DNA of 6,753 bases from Alphaproteobacteria bacterium. Its GTDB lineage: Bacteria > Pseudomonadota > Alphaproteobacteria > Rhodobacterales > Rhodobacteraceae. Positions within the stretch are counted from its first letter, which is position 1; every line of letters begins with the position of its first letter. A program made the position numbers and the translations under genes. The stretch covers positions 1 through 6,753 of the forward strand of contig JAUHZL010000168.1 of assembly GCA_030425945.1 (NCBI GenBank). Direction: 5' to 3'. The notes under the pieces are model-generated. The model was not told where the DNA came from and did not search any database. It was given only the letters and a program-made list of their open reading frames with translations. Of the stretch, positions 6,079-6,753 are shown in pieces.

Positions 6079-6678
6079 TCAGCGGGTACCGCTCCGCCGC
6101 GCTCCCGCTACCAGGGACGGAAGCGCCGCGGCGAAGCCCGCGATAACCAGCCCGCAGAGCGCGAGTTTGGTCCGGGGCTCCATCGTGCCCGCGATCGGCA
6201 GGACATGCGCCACGGTGGCCGCCACGACCGCGAAGGTCAGCAGGCCATGCGCCCCGCGCCAGTGGCGCCGCAACCCGGGCCAGCGGGTCCGCAGCAGGGC
6301 GAGAATGGCTGTCGCCAGCACGCTCCACAGCGCGATGGCGCCCCAGATCCCGAACGGGGTCGGCGAGCGGAAGAGCAGAACGTCGATCACGTCGGGCGGG
6401 CTGGTGATCCAGAGCCCCGCGACATGCAGCAGAACGCAGACCGTCAGCACCTGCCCCACCAGCCGATGACCCCGGCGGGCACGCGGCGGCGTCAGCCCGG
6501 GCAGCCATGCCCGGATCAGCAGCGGCTGCACCAGCATCAGGCACAGCGCGACGATCCCCGCGAACCCGGCGGCGATGTAGACCAGGTCGCGCCACGCCAG
6601 GAGTGGGCTCAGCGCAGCTGCGCCCAGCGTAAGCGCGACGCCGCCCCCCTCCTGCCGTTGGTGAGCTGAACGGGCCAA
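6079..6678 (-). CDS. Ferric-reductase-like transmembrane protein (di-heme membrane anchor type), start uncertain
   Basis: Read on the minus strand this is a membrane protein with about six hydrophobic segments. Using TTG at 6678 as residue 1 (199 aa), they are roughly 14-29, 32-55, 73-92, 108-129, 143-162 and 171-191. H71 and H85 in one helix and H144 and H158 in another are each 14 apart, as in the bis-histidine two-heme core of ferric reductase-like domains. There is no FAD or NADPH domain, so electrons would come from a partner. Motifs SPLLAWRD, GLWITSPPDVIDVLLF and SPTPFGIWG match, from memory, small proteins annotated this way in Rhodobacteraceae. It converges with the caspase gene, with 14 bases between their stops, so it is probably not part of that operon. 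The 5' end is odd: no ATG or GTG lies before the first helix, the TTG has a badly spaced Shine-Dalgarno, and the first helix is short. The N-terminus may be disrupted, or the start is non-standard. Confidence 0.75.
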   Translation of the reverse strand: MARSAHQRQEGGGVALTLGAAALSPLLAWRDLVYIAAGFAGIVALCLMLVQPLLIRAWLPGLTPPRARRGHRLVGQVLTVCVLLHVAGLWITSPPDVIDVLLFRSPTPFGIWGAIALWSVLATAILALLRTRWPGLRRHWRGAHGLLTFAVVAATVAHVLPIAGTMEPRTKLALCGLVIAGFAAALPSLVAGARRSGTR

Positions 6679-6752
6679 TCTCCGCGCGCATGGGCGTTGG
6701 AGGTTTGGGCTTGGAACGAGACGGCGAAGTGGGCGTCCATTTGGACGGCCCA
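6609..6752 (-). CDS. Possible 3' end of an unrecognised gene entering from the right edge
   Basis: This minus-strand frame is open from the window edge to a TGA at 6611-6609, giving 47 residues (starts WAVQMDAHFAVSFQ; ends RWAQLR). In 6660-6753 its codons mostly end in G or C, as in the real genes here, whereas the frame continuous with the ferric-reductase-like gene has many A- or T-ending codons. That suggests this frame is the coding one at the edge. It would overlap the start of the ferric-reductase-like gene. I do not recognise the protein; it could be a neighbouring gene's end, mobile-element remnant or chance. Confidence 0.25.
   Translation of the reverse strand, partial: WAVQMDAHFAVSFQAQTSNAHARGDWPVQLTNGRRGAASRLRWAQLR
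6731..6751. repeat. Imperfect inverted repeat (hairpin) at the right edge
   Basis: GGGCGTCC (6731-6738), loop ATTT, then GGACGGCCC (6743-6751) can form an 8-base-pair stem with one bulged G. It has no T-run on either side within the window. It may be a structural coincidence, or part of whatever element lies at the edge. Confidence 0.25.
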
Positions 6753-6753
6753 A

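Noticed and set aside
6081..6109. Terminator between the convergent genes (AGCGG-GTA-CCGCT and a longer AGCGGG/CCCGCT pairing)
   Set aside because: The stems are short or have long loops, lie inside coding sequence of the minus-strand gene, and have no T-run on either strand.
4196..6691. 831-codon minus-strand open frame opposite the second caspase gene
   Set aside because: It is a shadow of high third-position GC. It overlaps a gene with clear domains, runs into the ferric-reductase-like gene in another frame, and its translation is low-complexity Arg/Gly/His-rich with no domain.
6679..6753. Extending the ferric-reductase-like protein to a TTG at 6753
   Set aside because: The added residues are Arg/Pro-rich, their codons are unlike the rest of the gene, and that TTG is simply the last base triplet of the window.

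Overview
The window is GC-rich coding DNA with very high third-position GC. Gene content and protein families point to an alphaproteobacterium, most likely Rhodobacteraceae or a close relative; this is inference from composition and recalled family resemblance, not a search. There are no tRNA or rRNA genes, no CRISPR array and no complete insertion sequence, and no gene-free stretch longer than 60 bases.

Positions 1-6064 hold four genes on the plus strand, packed like one operon whose first gene and promoter lie to the left of the window. They are: (1) the 3' part of a large protein ending in a DUF4384-like domain; (2) a secreted OmpA-family protein with a complete peptidoglycan-binding motif, 4 bases after gene 1; (3) a secreted caspase-family (C14/metacaspase-like) protease with an intact His/Cys dyad, a textbook EF-hand loop and a C-terminal DUF4384-like domain, overlapping the end of gene 2 by 8 bases; (4) after a 56-base gap containing a hairpin and a strong Shine-Dalgarno, a second secreted caspase-family protein carrying a peptidoglycan-binding domain and a C-type-lectin-like C-terminus.

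Together the four genes look like an envelope (periplasm or outer membrane) caspase module. Two proteases of different subtypes (DACHSGG and DACRNNP) are made with two independent peptidoglycan anchors (OmpA-like and PGB_1) and two copies of a DUF4384-like module. Calcium could control one protease through the EF-hand, and the lectin-like domain could bind a surface or foreign ligand. The function of the module is unknown to me; the architecture is the main reason to look twice.

Positions 6079 to about 6678 hold a convergent minus-strand gene for a small membrane protein of the ferric-reductase-like transmembrane family, with the four histidines expected for two hemes. Its 5' end is irregular: no good start codon is visible, and coding character appears to switch to another minus-strand frame between about 6640 and 6753. 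That leaves either the end of a neighbouring gene or a rearrangement junction at the right edge.
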